Source: Blasia pusilla
Lineage: Eukaryota; Marchantiophyta; Marchantiopsida; Blasiales
Assembly: GCA_050084515.1 (NCBI GenBank)
Contig: CM114272.1
Location: 19,716,001-19,780,000 of the forward strand
DNA length: 64,000 nt
Reading direction: 5' to 3'
Within the stretch, counting starts at the first letter, position 1. Every line of letters starts with the position of its first letter. The translations under genes and the position numbers were made by a program. The notes beneath the pieces are model-generated. The model did not search any database, was not told the DNA's origin, and saw only the letters and a list, made by a program, of their open reading frames with translations. Positions 38,801 through 52,399 of the stretch are shown here, one piece after another.

Positions 38801-41800
38801 CCAGGCTCCCAGGTTAAGTAAAAATTCCCACGGCTGGAAACAGCAACATAATCACCAATAGGAGAGCGATTTACAGTATTAAAAGTGCCTGTGTAATAGC
38901 TAGCTCCACTGATTCCACTTGAAACTGTGCTGCAGGACAGAAAATAACCCACCGAAAAACAAGTATCAGTTCAATGAGGCTATGTTCCAGCCTGATCCAA
39001 ATCTTCCAGTGTGATCCCGAACTTGAAAACTAGTAGCTGGAAACTTGGCTAGTTTCTTTTAAACTTTTTTTATGTAAGATAAGTTTTAAGTGCACACCAC
39101 CATGCTTGCTCACTCACCGATTCAGGGTTGCAGACACAGTTTCTGCAACAGCAGCCTTCCAGTTATACCCTTTGTTGGATGTGACATATATAGCTCCTTC
39201 ATCTGTGACCATCTCTGCACTTTGCTCACCAGTGGCTTGAATGATAACCTGCGCTCAAGGAAAACCTATGAGTAAACACTATGAATGACTCTTCGAGGAA
39301 ACTCCTATGAATTAGTGGGCTCAATACATACACAGCCTACTATATGATCAATAGTAATGAGCCCAGACCACAAACACAGCGACAAGAGACTATTGGACTG
39401 TGAAGAATTATGCATGACAATCCTTAAAAAATCTGAAGTATGGGGACGGGGTTGACATGTAATTTTGGAATAAATGCCATGCATATGGACGTATCTATGA
39501 TCTATATCATAACATGGAAGAGGTATCATCAAAATTCCAATTAGAAAATGCACAGAATAGTGTTAATGTGCCATTTCTGATGTATATCCCACATCTCATC
39601 CATTAACTCTTCCCTATTGCCCCAACATCTAAAAAAGTTTAATGAGAAAGCGAACTTTCCCCCTAAAAGTATTCTTGGAAGTTCAGGCGCAAAAAGAATG
39701 ATTGTCATGAAATTCTTGGTTATTCCAGTGTTAATCATTCATAGAACGGGCTCAGGTTCATACAGAAATACACCATTTGACAGACTTCCATACATCAAAG
39801 GTAGGAGCCCAATTTGGCTGCTCAGAGGATGCAGTGCAGATCAACCCACTCTTCTGTCAGTGAATTCTGATTTGCCGAAGATAGCTATGCCATGGCTCGA
39901 ACATATTAAAATCCTGTGGTGTTTGTGTGGTATCTGTTCAAAGACTAATAACCACGTCTCATTGACAACTTGTCCCTGTAGGTGAATAGCCATGCACTAT
40001 ACCTTAGTCTCGAGAAGTAAGGGCATTTGTACATCTCTGCTTGTGAAGGGATTTTCTATTGTTGATTTGGAATCAGAAGAAACTTACCTGTTCTGCCTGT
40101 CCCCTGAATCTGATTTTGTTCTCTACTTCAAATCTGTATTGCAGACCCAGAGAGATTCTAATACATTTCCACAATCCCCAAGACAGAGCAAGATGTCAAC
40201 AATCTGGTGTCCTACTGACAAGAGAAGCTCCCGGATGCCCGTAGACCAATATCACAATTGATTTGGGATCCAATACAGATTGAGAATACAGTACATAAAA
40301 AGAACCACAAAACACAGGAGATCCGGTAAAGCTTCTTTGTTTTAAATTAATGGAAGAACAACTCCTCACAGACAAGACTTAATTAGTGTCCTCACCCCTC
40401 TAGACTAAGCTATCATTCAAAACTTTTCACCTAGTCACAACTCTCTTATGAGAAATGTGTCTCTGAAACTCTGATCTGACATAAAACCTACTGCACAGTG
40501 TAGGAACAAGTTCAATCCCTTTGTGAACAGAGACCTGATAACCTAGTGCCCCAGGAAGACTACTGTTGAAGGGACCAGACCTCACGTCCATCATACCACA
40601 CTGTCATCAATCACGATCAAAACAACCAGTGTCCCTGCTTTCAATGGCCCACAAGATACGCAAGAGTGGTGGGCAACCAATACTGGGACAATCAAGAATA
40701 GGAACCAGATAGCATACACAAAACTTAGAGTAAAACAAGACCACCCTCTGGCTTTACATTGTTTAGGCTCAAAATTGATGAGCTGGAAGATAGCTATGTG
40801 AAGGCATTGGGGATGCACTTGAACGGGCTTCCAAACGTTGCTACTCTACAAGGATGACATCATTTGGAAGTCAAAATTACAAGATGGTCTTCAACTCTAC
40901 GTGCATAAACTCTCAAGAAACTACAACAAAACGAAAGTGGAAATCAAGTTGCAGAAATCAAAAGTTGTCATCTTGGTTTCCCAACTACGACCAGCAGATA
41001 GGGTGAGCAACATTGCCTTTGGATAGGAGGTGAATCTGGGTGTCATCAAGATTGTGGGAGAATACATTACATCTTCCTAGGTGTAAAGTTCCTTTCCGAC
41101 AACTAGGGGCAAGTCAATGGCGGTGAAAGAAAAGCTTCTGAGGCCTAAAGTTCCTTCACTTCTCACAATCAAACAGCAGAAGAATCCACACTAAACAATC
41201 TCAAACTCTTCAATGACATTGGGATCCAATCCTTGCCTTGTGGCTCCAGAGTTCAGCCCCAACTACGTGTGGCTGAAAACATTGGAAATTCCACAAGACA
41301 TCTTCAGGCAACAATCCCTTGTCAGGAAAATTGCTGACACTGGGGCTTGGCGAAGTCCCAATGGAGGTCCATGCCATTTCAAAACGTTGATCACTTTCCT
41401 CTTGCATCAGTATCGTTCTTGCTTACAAACCCTAAACATAATCCCTGACACCACAGTTGTCAGTGCTCTCAATGGTGCTGACTGTATCAGCCTTCTTTTT
41501 CCGGCACTTCTTTGCCATGTAAATCCGCTTCTAACAGTACGAGCACGTGGAATTCTTCTTCTTCTGACCAAATGACCCCTCTTACCTCCATTCTTGAGTT
41601 CTTGAAACTTACCCTCGACTTTCCAAAGTCTGTTTCAAACAAATCAAGGCAAAGGATGTTATTTGCTGTTCTGTCATCTTGTGTGATGCACCAGATGACT
41701 TGATGATCAACCCTTATAGTAAAACGAAACTCTGAGGCTTGAAAAGTCTACATTGGCTGGTTTACGGGGATGATATTGAAATTTTCTCTTTCTCTTTCAA

Positions 41801-43996
41801 TTTATCATCGTGACAAGAGTTGATCTTCTCCACCGGTTGCACTCCCACGTGCAGCATGTTGGTCTATGATAGACTTCATAATCCTGGCAGTGCTTCTACG
41901 AGGAGGCCCTTCCTTTCATCTTTGTTATGAATAGTTGCTTCTTCAGATTGATCTTGGTGGCTCTGTCCTTGACTGGAAAATGACTGTGTAGTAACGAAAT
42001 TCAACAGCCTTGTCAAAACCCAGAGTGTGTGCCTTTTACTCAATCCCGCTATGATTTCTCAACGTAAGCACTTGGATATTCTTCCCTTCCTAAACCTGAA
42101 TCCATAGGCATGTTGCGCAAAGGCACCTGCTTTTGGCACCACCCCTCTAGGGATCACTAGAAGAAGAATTAGTGCCTTCTAGACACCAAGTAGTTATAGT
42201 CCCCAATCATAAAAGTACAGATGACTTGATTCTTCAAATCACTGAATTGGGTGCCTCAATTTCAGCACTTTCTTGAGAATTTCCACACACCGATGGATGC
42301 TGAGAGACATTTACAAAGATATTGAATTTGGTTCACAAAACAAAGCTGCAGCTGAAAGTCTTTGCAACCACGCCCACTTTGAAGTTTGGTCTCATTTTGT
42401 TCCACCAGGGGATGCACCATTGCGAAGGTCTTTCTATTCAAGAACTATTTCAGCCACTTCCTCAGATTGAGAAATTGGGCTGAACTCTCTCTAATTGTTA
42501 TCTTGATCTGTTGTAAACAACGTGGAAGATAGTACACACATTTCTCGGGTGAAAATTGGAGCGAATCTTCCATTGTTGGGCAGAAATACTACCAAAACCA
42601 ATTTTCTCAGATTGAAAATTTGAGACTTCTACTGAAATAGTCTCTACCGAAACCTTCTATTGTGCTACACCTTGCCGTGACAATCCACTCTGCGCAGCAA
42701 CTGAAACTTCTCTTCACTCTTGTTGAGTTGGCTGATAAATTAAGAACCCCATGAGAAATGTACTCTGCTCGTAATACAGATTTGAGATCAAGAATACAGA
42801 AGACAATGAGATGCACAGAGCTGCGTGTCTAAGTCGTCATGAGGCACACTCACACCACAAGGCTACAACATGCCCAATACATAGCACTGAATTCCGGCAT
42901 TCGCTTTGCCTACCGTCAGCTGCTCTGGATCCACTTACTGCAGAGTGGATCGTCCAGTCTTAGAGAAACTTCTTGGCATTTTCCTACAACCTTGAGGATG
43001 GCTGCATGACAGTATGCCCATCATACATCCTGAACCCATTCCTACAAATGTTCCTGGTACCTGCAATTACATGACCTAGTCATTCTAGAACTCTATTCGT
43101 ACCTGACCTTCCAAAAGATAAACTGCTTGACGGCACTGCACCAGTTACCGACGACTACTAAATGCTAGACTTTCCCATTTGGAAAGATGCAAGAAGGATG
43201 AGGGGATGAGCACTCACCGGATTTCCAGGTAATCGTGCACTGAGTGGTATACGCTCCCAGCTTTCTCCAGAATTGCTTGTATGAAGGAGAATGGCCGGCT
43301 TTCCCACAATCCACCCCTCTTTGCCCATGAAGCTGATTGAGTTGAGTCTGAAGTTGAATTCTTCATCATCACCAGTAGGAATGGTACGTGCAACCCAAGA
43401 CTTCCCTGCATCTTTGGTCTCCAGAAGAGTTTGCCTCGTACCCAACAAGAAACCTAGAAAGTAACAGGCTCTGGTCAGGCAAGGGATTGACAATTTGGCC
43501 ACCCGAAGTGAGGAGCAATGCAAAGGAATTAACCAGACAGAATGCGGCAAGTCGAGTTACCGTGATCAGGCTCATCCGGAACGAAGGCAAGGTCGAGAAG
43601 GACAACTCCACGGTTCACTGGTAGAGGAATTTGTTCCCAGTCCGCAAGCTCTTCGGCTTGAGCTTCGCCAGCAATCAATGATGCTCCAACGAGTCCCAAG
43701 GACAACGCCGTCGTGGCAGCGAACAAGTCCCGGCGCCCCAGAATTTCCTTGTCCTCTCCCGCAGCCGAAGCTCTGGTAGCGGCTTCATACCCACCGCCGC
43801 TGCAAACCACAGCCAGAGGAGCTCTCGGACGAGCACACGCACAGAAATCCCAAGTCGCTCGCATTCCATTGCTGCACACTACCGATGCGTTCTGCTGCTT
43901 CGACGCTCCACCGCCTTGACCCAATGCGGAAGCCGTCGCGGCCCAATTGCAGGCACTCGCTGCCGCGTTGTGCAGCGCCAAGCCTGCGGACGCCAT
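35802..43996 (-). CDS. HCF136: Photosystem II stability/assembly factor HCF136 (Ycf48-like)
   Basis: HCF136 is a thylakoid-lumen beta-propeller that binds newly made D1 and is needed to assemble the PSII reaction centre. Eight exons, minus: 43996-43561, 43453-43218, 39248-39118, 38929-38797, 38362-38240, 36435-36361, 36163-36048, 35868-35802. The introns are GT-AG and the frame is continuous to TGA, giving 438 aa against about 400 in Arabidopsis. The ATG at 43996 begins MASAGLALHN. Residues 1-86 look like a chloroplast transit peptide. GRRDLF at 87-92, a hydrophobic stretch and AQA at 112-114 form a twin-arginine lumenal signal. Asp-box-like repeats include TKDAGKSW 158-165, TSNSGESW 204-211, TSNKGYNW 247-254 and SLDGGKSW 393-400. 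The end LGNDG-like GNDGVLLRYLG is typical of the family. No disabling change seen. Intron 2 (3969 bp) and intron 5 (1804 bp) hold transposon sequence. Confidence 0.95.
36865..37480 (-). mobile_element. LINE 3' fragment in HCF136 intron 5
   Basis: The sequence is homologous to the LINE 3' end at about 12590-13060. Shared plus-strand blocks include CAGCAGCTTTGGGC/CAACAGCTTTGGGC, CATCCCCAxCATCACACAA and GTGTTCCCATCCTGCT. The minus-strand translation keeps GWEHNQSCAHC and YLVSCVKL, matching the C-terminal zinc-finger block of the other copy. It is 5'-truncated, as is usual for LINEs, and lies in the same sense as the host gene. Confidence 0.7.
41450..41760 (-). mobile_element. Probable Copia gag scrap in HCF136 intron 2
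   Basis: A minus-strand frame near 41570-41480 reads KKKNSTCSYC(stop)KRIYMAKKCRKKKAD. This is a CCHC zinc knuckle with the glycine lost to a stop and the histidine replaced by tyrosine. Neighbouring sequence gave no clear pol motif. The assignment rests on this one motif. Confidence 0.35.
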
Positions 43997-44186
43997 AGCT
44001 GAGAATTCGCTCCGAAACCGCAACGCCCGAGCAATTCCTCCCCTCTCTCAAATCCCTGGAACTGCTGATTGTACCCAGGATTTGCCTCCTGACCGTGAAA
44101 GAGCCACGTCATTATTGGATGTCCCTCTCTCTCTCTTCTGTCCACTTCCGTTGGGCCTTCCGTTCAGCACACAAGTCCGGCTCTCG

Positions 44187-44218
44187 GATAAGGCCCCATC
44201 TCTCTCGGCCACGTGGCC
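44187..44218. promoter_or_regulatory. I-box plus palindromic G-box upstream of HCF136
   Basis: GATAAGG (I-box) is at 44187-44193 and the 12-bp palindrome GGCCACGTGGCC, containing a G-box, at 44207-44218. They lie 191-222 bp upstream of the HCF136 ATG. In plants, I-box and G-box pairs are common in light-regulated photosynthesis promoters bound by bZIP/bHLH and MYB-like factors. Light control here is an inference; no TATA box was clear. Confidence 0.55.
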
Positions 44219-47200
44219 GCGCAAATCCGCCCAAGCTCGGCGTACGTGGACGCTGATACCCATTTACTTTTTTCATTTCACTCCAGTCAGCCAGCAGTCG
44301 GGCTGCCCTGCCGGGAATCCTACACAGGAGCGAAGTGCGGTCCGGTTAGAACTTACGAACCCGGCCCGGAGGAGCTGCCCGGAGCCCACATGTCGCCGGG
44401 GCCGTCTCCGAAATCTCCCGCTCTGGGATGCATACACGCCGCTTTCAAGAAGGGTTCCCGGCGTGAGGAACGGGAACTCGGCGCCCGTAAGGGCAGGTCC
44501 CCATGGAGCCCGTTTTGGGTCCGGGGTCCCATGAACTTCCAAGATCGACGAATGAAAATTCACGGACGAAAGATCGGTTCGTCCGAGTCCAGATGAAAAT
44601 CACGACGCGGAAAGGAAGAACCTTGAATTTCTCACTTTCCCACAAAACTGGCCATAGTTGGTTATTTCCGATTTTGGTTACACAACCCGACATGACGTAA
44701 GAAACTCAAGACGTCCCAAACCGGAAAAACTTCCATGACCACGGATGAAGTAGCCAAGAAAATCCATCAGTCTTGGCGGAGCAACTATAGGACTTTCGAC
44801 ATCGCGCTCCAAGGGGACCCACCCCGAGGGCAGCTCCCCATGGCGTTGGTTTGAGGTCGCGGGGACACAGATCTGGTGGACCGACGATTGGAATTTGAGG
44901 GATCATTTTCCAGTCTCTCGTCCGTCCGCGCCACAAAAATCACGGCGTAGAAATTCCAAGGACGATTTTTGGATGGTTGCAGAGTATAAAAAATATCTCT
45001 AAACTTGTTTCGTAATCGGAATTGTTTGACCGCCTATGACAGGGCCCGGAATCTGTATCGGAACCAGGCTAGGACCCCAAGACTAGGACTCGAAGGAGGT
45101 TTCCATGGGGGCATGCCCTAAAAGTTGAGTTGGTAGGGCGTCTTAAAAGTTGGGATAGGACTTGTAAAATTTAAGAGTTTACAAGGGTGTTTCATAATTC
45201 TTTTCTTCTAAAAATCTTTATACTAGAGATTTCGTTATCCATAACATCACATGAAGTCACTAGTTTGCGCTATACAACGGAATCAATCATGGTTATGAAT
45301 AAATAAAATTAACTCTTGTTGAGTTTGTTAAAAAAGTTATCTCATTGTCCATATTTTTAAATTATATCACTAAAGGATTTTTTTCTTCGCTATAGTCTGT
45401 ATTACCAAACCAATATGCATACCTTTAAAAAGGGTGGGGAAAAAGTAACCAGCGCGCGGCCTCCACGACGGATGGAGAAGAGAGTAATTAACACATATGT
45501 GCATACGACACGTGGATAGTCTAGATGGCCTGAAAAAAAATGACAAGCAATTGTAGAGGCCGTAATTATCAAACATGTGTAGGACACATGAGTAAGCTAA
45601 ATGGCAAGGAAAAAAATTAGGGAGAACTTGTAAGGGCAGTAAAGATTTCCTTGTTGCCTTATCGTCATGTGGCAACCAGGGAAGTATCTAAAAATCAAGA
45701 AGGTGCTCTCCCATAATAATGTAGAGTATGCAATCAATATCTCAAACTTATCCGCAATAAGTTTTTCTATGTCCAAAGACGTCTTGAGTGTCAAATGTTG
45801 AAAGAAAAGGCAGAAAAGGTGTAGGGATGCTTATGATGGACAAGAACATCCCACACCTTCTTTGCCCTATGGAGGCCCATCTTGTTGTCACGTAGCTTGT
45901 GTTCATTCCCTAAATAACAAAAATGGTTGCATTCATATTGCAATCTCCATCATATGCTACAATCCAATAGTTGATGGTTTTAACCCCTACTAATATCATT
46001 CATACAACTTTCAGTGAAGATGGTGACATGTCAAGTTCAAGTGTAGAGGGTTGGGAAGAAGTCCACGTGTCCATATGTTCCTCATGACGCGGTATGATTT
46101 TTCTTCTAGGGATCTAAAGAAAGGTTGAACAACCTCCATCCTCATCGCATGGCCTAAAAAACCCGAGTAGTGACCATCCATGTATCGAACTAAATTTCCT
46201 TTTTACTCTCATCCCTTCAATCAACAAAGGCATAAAACAAGTCTTATTATTTCTATGTTTGCTCCCTTGTGTGCCTAACAAAGTCTCGAGGACAACCTCA
46301 CCATTGGCATTAAATGAATAGGCATCAACCACATCTCACGTCAAAACCGTAGCTCATATGAATATTTTATTCATAATTATGCCCACTTGTTTCTCATAGT
46401 GTTTTTTTCCTACTTGCATCTAGGAAGTAACTACGTTTGTCCATGCTAGGAATATGCAACTCAAATCTCATGATGAATTGGTATAATTTACTCATTCCTG
46501 TTTTCTTTTGTATCATTTAAGAATGTCAATACCCTTGCTACCAAATCCTCTTCCTTCAAATTTGATCTTCCATCTATTTTCTTTACACCTACGCCCTTAA
46601 ACATTGCTCTTATGTGTCGCAAAAGGTTAAGTTCGGCACATCACACTCTCATTATTGATATGCATCCAAACATGCTAAAATTTGTGTCGACTAGCCTCAA
46701 AAGATCTGTATCTTCTTAGTATAGGTCTCATATCACTCCTCAAGCTAAAAAAAATTGTAGACAGTGTCAAATAATAGCCTAACCCATTACTGCACAACAC
46801 AATAAATTAAGTTATTCAAAACTTGGAACATACTTTCTTGATAGTCTAAGGACATGAAACATGTCTAATGGTCCCAAGTGCAAAAATGGGCCTTGAATGA
46901 GTCTTTAACTTAGTCAATATTTGAGATTTTGGATCAAGATCCAAGGTAAGGGTCCAAAATTGGACTATTTGGACTTGGCTTGGCGTCAAACTCCTAATGC
47001 CAACATCTCAATCCATCTCATGGCCTTGGTTCAACCTCTTTGGTTCCCAGTAGTGGAGTTTAAGTTCCAAACTCTCTTGGAGATCTTATCCCTATACATA
47101 ATTCAAAAGAAATTCAACCCCCTACTTCATCCAATCAATCCCTCTTGGACCATTCCTTGTGGCCCCAAATCTAAACTATCATTTTCAAAGTTTTAGGCCC

Positions 47201-47896
47201 ATTTTATGACTTCTTCTTCGGCATTTTTTAGATATTTAATGGATTGTAACCGAGCTTTCCAAATCTACCTTATTTATCCAAGACACATCTTGGGTCAAGA
47301 TTTTATGGTTTTAAATATGGAAAGCCACAAAATGAATAATTCCTAGGTTGCAACCTTCTCAAAATGTTACTTTTGTAGGACTTTGAGGCCTAAAAATTGA
47401 GATTACATCTTACTTCTATCAAAGATAATATCAATGTGAAGGCAAAATATTTACATGCTTCCTAATGAAATCACATGATCAAACATCATGATTCCTTGTG
47501 ATTGCCCATAGTTGTCCTCATTTATTATCCTTCTTGTGTTAATCCCAATCCTATTGTACTTATATTACATGGTTTTTGGAGAATACTAAGTTGTACCAAG
47601 ACTGTATCAAAGTGAAGAGAAACTGTAAGGATGAGATGAGAAATGTGTGTAAAATTGACACTCAAGTGCCACCTTGTTCTTTGTATGTTGTATCTTCTTG
47701 TCACTACAAATGACTAGTTTTGTTGGATAGATGCAACATATAATTGAATATACTTGGGCATGCAATAGGAATTTAATCTTGAATCCAACCTTTGGATTCA
47801 AGATCATCCTTCCAAGTAGCATTTTGATGATGTGTTACCACAACTAGTGTTGTTACGCAACTTCAAAAACCCCCTTAAACAATTGACTCCAATTAT
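44219..47896. other. No gene recognised
   Basis: 44.3-45.1 kb is GC-rich with overlapping frames on both strands and no motif; it could be an LTR or promoter-distal DNA. 45.1-47.9 kb is AT-rich. A 72-codon minus frame at 46332-46114 has ordinary amino-acid composition but no known signature, and the surrounding frames are broken. Confidence 0.4.
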
Positions 47897-48007
47897 ATCT
47901 AAACTTGGACTAACTTTGATAAGACAAGTTTAGATATTAGATCAATTTAACTAGGCAATTTGAGCAAGGATAGATCACTCCAACTAACTTTTGCCTTGCT
48001 CAAATTG
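47897..48007. repeat. Two adjacent perfect hairpins
   Basis: Hairpin 1 has 11-bp arms (ATCTAAACTTG) at 47897-47907 and 47925-47935. Hairpin 2 has 14-bp arms (CAATTTGAGCAAGG) at 47956-47969 and 47994-48007. They lie in AT-rich sequence that may be an LTR, without a defined boundary. Confidence 0.8.
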
Positions 48008-48860
48008 GTCGACCTCTCCTTCAAGACTCTAACATGTTATACGCCTCCCCATAACATTATGTCATTTGTTGGCTCGACGTGTCCTATTTGGCCTAACCTT
48101 TGTATGGATAAGATCCATTAATTGGCACGATTAGCTAATCATTGCACATTGAATTAGAAATTCATTTCTCCCCATCCATATCTTGTAAGATCGTATCATT
48201 TCATGACCAACTACTTACAAACCATGAGATACTTTGTAATGTAAAAGGATTGTATTATAATTATGTGTATCTCTTGTCCACAATAATTCAATAAAATACA
48301 ACTTACATATAATACTCATGACACCATAGCAAGTCTCCATGACCTGAACTTCTACCTGCTCCAAGGTAGAAGTTAAGGTAAAATAGTAGAGTGACTAATG
48401 TAACTTTTCTTTGTCAAGAGACCTAACAACTTATTCCCTTATGCAATTGTGTCTTAAGGTTTTGCATATAAGTAAAGTATGTGAGTTATTCCATCTATGT
48501 GTATATTGCATACATGGTTGTGATGAGTGTAGTTTCTTCTTTGGTGTTACCAACGAGGTTATGGAGTTTGTACCAATGAAGAATAAGATGTTTGTCAATT
48601 GTAATTCTTCTCAAAGAAGTTGAAGAGCTTTGACATCGGGTGAGAACTTATGGTGTTGTGACATAGTTTTTGTGCACTTTGAGAAGGGAGAACATGACAA
48701 TAAATTTGGGCTTATTAAAACATTAGGGTGTTTTGACTTCTTTAGGGACATAATTATTGATTTCAAACAAGATCTTGACAATAATTGATCAATGAAGATT
48801 TTAGGTCGTATTTTATTCTTGTGTTACACGAATATATATTTGGTATTGGTAAGAGCTATA

Positions 48861-49180
48861 TGTGGAAAACTGCTAAACGAGCATAATTGGTGAAAAACGG
48901 CTCTCACACACATACACACACCATGGAGAAAAAAATTTGCAATGAGAGAATGAGTGGAGGCTGATCCCCTTCTCAATTATATAGGGTATGTACAAGGAAC
49001 CCTAACCCTAAACTTAGTCTCGAGTTAGACTAACTGTGATTAACTAACCCTAGTTAAGATAATCGCGCTTAATTGACTAACCAATATTAAGCTTCCCTAC
49101 TTCGTATGAGTACCAAATATACAGTTCACATGTCTCATGAGTTTGATTGTAACTCAATCTTCAATACTATAAATGTGAAT
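48861..49180 (-). repeat. Copia LTR, copy 2 (same family as 1816-2150)
   Basis: It begins TGTGGAAAAC and runs colinear with the left-edge LTR through the CTCTCACAC, GAGTGGAGGCTG, AACCCTAACCCTAA, TTAACTAACCCTAGTTAAGATAAT and CCTACTTCGTxTGAGTACCAAAT blocks. The orientation is the same as copy 1. No clear primer-binding site or gag adjoins it, so it is a solo or orphaned LTR. Confidence 0.7.
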
Positions 49181-50429
49181 ATGTTGACTATAAACTTAAT
49201 ATTGGTCAAGAAATATAAAAGTAACTCATGATGAAGTATAATTACTAAAAGAAGAAGTAGATTGATAATTTGGAAGATGGTGTGCTTTCCTTTGGCTTTT
49301 AAATCAGTCCCCGCTCATCATGAATTTGATTGAGCATAACTAGTACATATTCAAGTCTGATATGTGTGTACATGTGTGTTATCCTTCCTTTCTCATAATA
49401 TATTGTTTTTATGGTTAGGGATGGGCTATCGATTTAGCTAATAAGCATCCTTGGCATACTTTTCACTATATTTGTTATTATATGGATGGGAGCTACCTAG
49501 ATTTACCTACATGAATTTTTCATGATTTTAGAGAGGTGTTGAACCTCGATGGTCTAAATGTGTGGATGAGAGCATGTTCGCGATAGAAAGAAATATTCCG
49601 ACAAGTTATACTTTTGGTATTTAAGTATTTGGTTGCTCCACACCTTCGAGATACGTCAAGGTATGCAAATATTTGGTGAGGAGGATATGGAATACAAAAT
49701 TGGAGGTTTTATTAAGGAGTCTGTCTATACTTGTAATAGAAAAATCTAAAAACATTCACTTTTAACGTAGGTTGCACCATTAAGAGGTTGTGAGAGATAT
49801 TGCCATTAGACACTCTCCTATTGGAGGGAAGTCATAATACAATTTTGAAAGATAATATGCATAACTATGGATCATAGCAATCATTATGCTAGTTTGTAAT
49901 GGATATTCAAGAGGATGGCACATGTTATGCTTGAATCCACCTCTTGCCATGGTTCCTTAGGAAAATTGGATTTATCCAAGATATCGATAGGATAATTAGT
50001 TTTCAATCTACACTTATTGGAGTGATATGGATGGCATGGAGGGCATTAATGGGAGGGCCACGTGAGCACCAAGAACTATTGCGTTTAGTATCACAAAGAT
50101 GTATGCATCGTAGAGTCATTCCTATACTCCTCCTTACTAGCCCCGACAAGATAATCCATTTTGAGATTTGCAAGGAGAAGACTTAGGCTAAGATTTATTG
50201 GACACACATACTCAATTGGTTTCATAGGTTGAGGCAGCAAAAACATTGAGGGCCAAGTTTCTTGACATGGATCTCATCTTCTTAGGAAGGCTCAATCCTT
50301 GGTTATTGACCGATATTCATCCATCATTCATACACCCTCAAGATCCATCCCAAAAAGTATTAAATTTAGCCTACAATGTAAAGTAAACTCGACTAAACAA
50401 GAATTCCACGACTCTAAACTCTTGATTCA

Positions 50430-50489
<60 letters not shown>

Positions 50490-52390
50490 TTGAGTATCTA
50501 CCACATTCCCTAAATTTTGGCCCTTAATCCAAACATACATTGCATCTCCTACTCCTATGTTTGGCTAGTTAACCATTCAGTGGCTCAAACGAGTCTCATG
50601 GTAGATTCTTATTGTTTAGACTTCACCAAATCCACCTTGGCTTCTTGCCCCAAAATTTATGTATCTCATGGCTAAAGTTAGTATTGACTCCCACCATTTG
50701 GTGTCTTATAGTTGGTTTTACCGCCCTTCGTGTTTTGTGACTAGTCTCATGGAGTCTCCATTCGTCTCAAGTCCTAGCAACTCCCAACCTACTCTCCCTC
50801 AATAAGCAACTTTATTCACTAATCTTTTTCCTATTTTTCCTTATCCCTATGTCCCTACAAGTATCTCTATCCATTTTCTCCTAAAACCCTTCCTAAGGCG
50901 CACACTCATCTTCATTTGTATGAGTCTTGCAACAACATGACCATTGGTCTTTCAAATGAATCTATCGGTTATTCACCCATCTCAATCCTCATTTCCTTCA
51001 AGCATGAAGATCCATCCCATGACTCTTGGGTTTGGTTTGACTAGTCTCGTATCTCATGGCTTAGACCACTAAGATTCTCATCGTTTTCCTGAGCCACGCA
51101 ATTAGCTAGCTAATATAGATTTTGTCTTGGTTTTTCTCCACAATGTCAATTCTACCTTTACTTGTGATCATAACTCTCTTTCTAAGTCTCCGCTATCATA
51201 TGAGCAACATAGACTTAACTATTCACGATGGTATAACATTGTTGGTAGGAGTATATTTCTATCTAGAGTCAAAGGGACCTAACCAAAAACTAAGGGAGGA
51301 ATTGGATTCCTTTTGTTCCATGATCATATATTTATTTGGTTTCCATGGTTGAGTGTGGTTTCAAGCTTGATAACTTGTATGGATGGTGACAATCATGTCT
51401 ATTATTTAACAATCTCTATGTATACAACTTTGGCATAGAAATTATTCTAAAGACGCATACCTTGATAGGAGAGGCACTCATTGACATATATCCTCTCTTG
51501 GAAGGAGATTCAAGAGAGGAAGAAGGAGCCTGGATCTGTAGGTTGTCCTACTTATAGATGTCAAAGTTCCAAACTCCCTCTCCTTGAGATATACCCTCTC
51601 TTTGGATCCTTCCATGAAATGGTGGATTTGTCGCTTCCCTTACCTTGCGAGTATAATCTAATTCTCTCAATATGAGAGGGATTTGGGTTTGATATGCACA
51701 AGATAGAAACTATATAATACATGTGACATCTTATTTTGAATTTAGTTAAGATATTTTGGTAAATGATCATGTAGTGTTTGGTGATTTCCATGGTTGAGTG
51801 AGATTTACATCTTGATAAGTTGTATGGATGATGATGATATATGTTGTATAGAGATGTGTATGCACATGATAATGGCCATCTTGTGATTTTAGATTTCTAA
51901 AAATCTTGATTTATTTTTCATATTTTAACAAATATATACCCTTTAAGAAAGAGTCTATGAGAATAAAGTTTCTTAAAGGGAATTAAATCAAAATAACAAC
52001 ACCCTCTAATCTTTTTTCTGTGTTTTGTATTATATTAATCACTACAATGACACCATACATATCTCTAAATGGTGAGCATGATCATTATATACGATTGCCC
52101 CAAGGCGATGGAGAGAAATTTCTTAGCCCTTGTGGTATGTTACATGTTCTTTTTTTCATGGCTAGATAACTAAATATTAGGGTTTAGTGTCATTCCATGC
52201 ACACAAGTTTATGGGCTTGAGGAGAGAGTCTTGGAGAGCTTATAATGTACAATGTGCATACATTTCAATAAAGCAACCTATTTGTGGACATAGCTTTCGG
52301 ACATGAAGTGAAATACATATATCATTTGTGATTTGTGTGAATAATTATCAAATTTCTTCCAACAACTGACATTAGAGTGCACCTTAGGAA
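49181..52390. other. Anonymous AT-rich DNA between retroelement fragments
   Basis: No gene was identified. At 52368-52379 TGACATTAGAGT follows TTCTTCCAACA and loosely resembles a Copia LTR end plus primer-binding site (TGGTATCAGAGC), but the sequence that follows is Ty3 integrase, so the junction looks chimeric. Confidence 0.35.
50433..50485. repeat. (GA)n microsatellite
   Basis: An uninterrupted alternating AG tract of 53 nt. Confidence 0.95.
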
Positions 52391-52399
52391 ATTTTGCAA

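Noticed and set aside
43947-44534. 195-codon plus frame
   Set aside because: It is antisense to HCF136 exon 1 and its promoter, with Pro/Arg/Ser-rich composition from GC-rich DNA and no motif.
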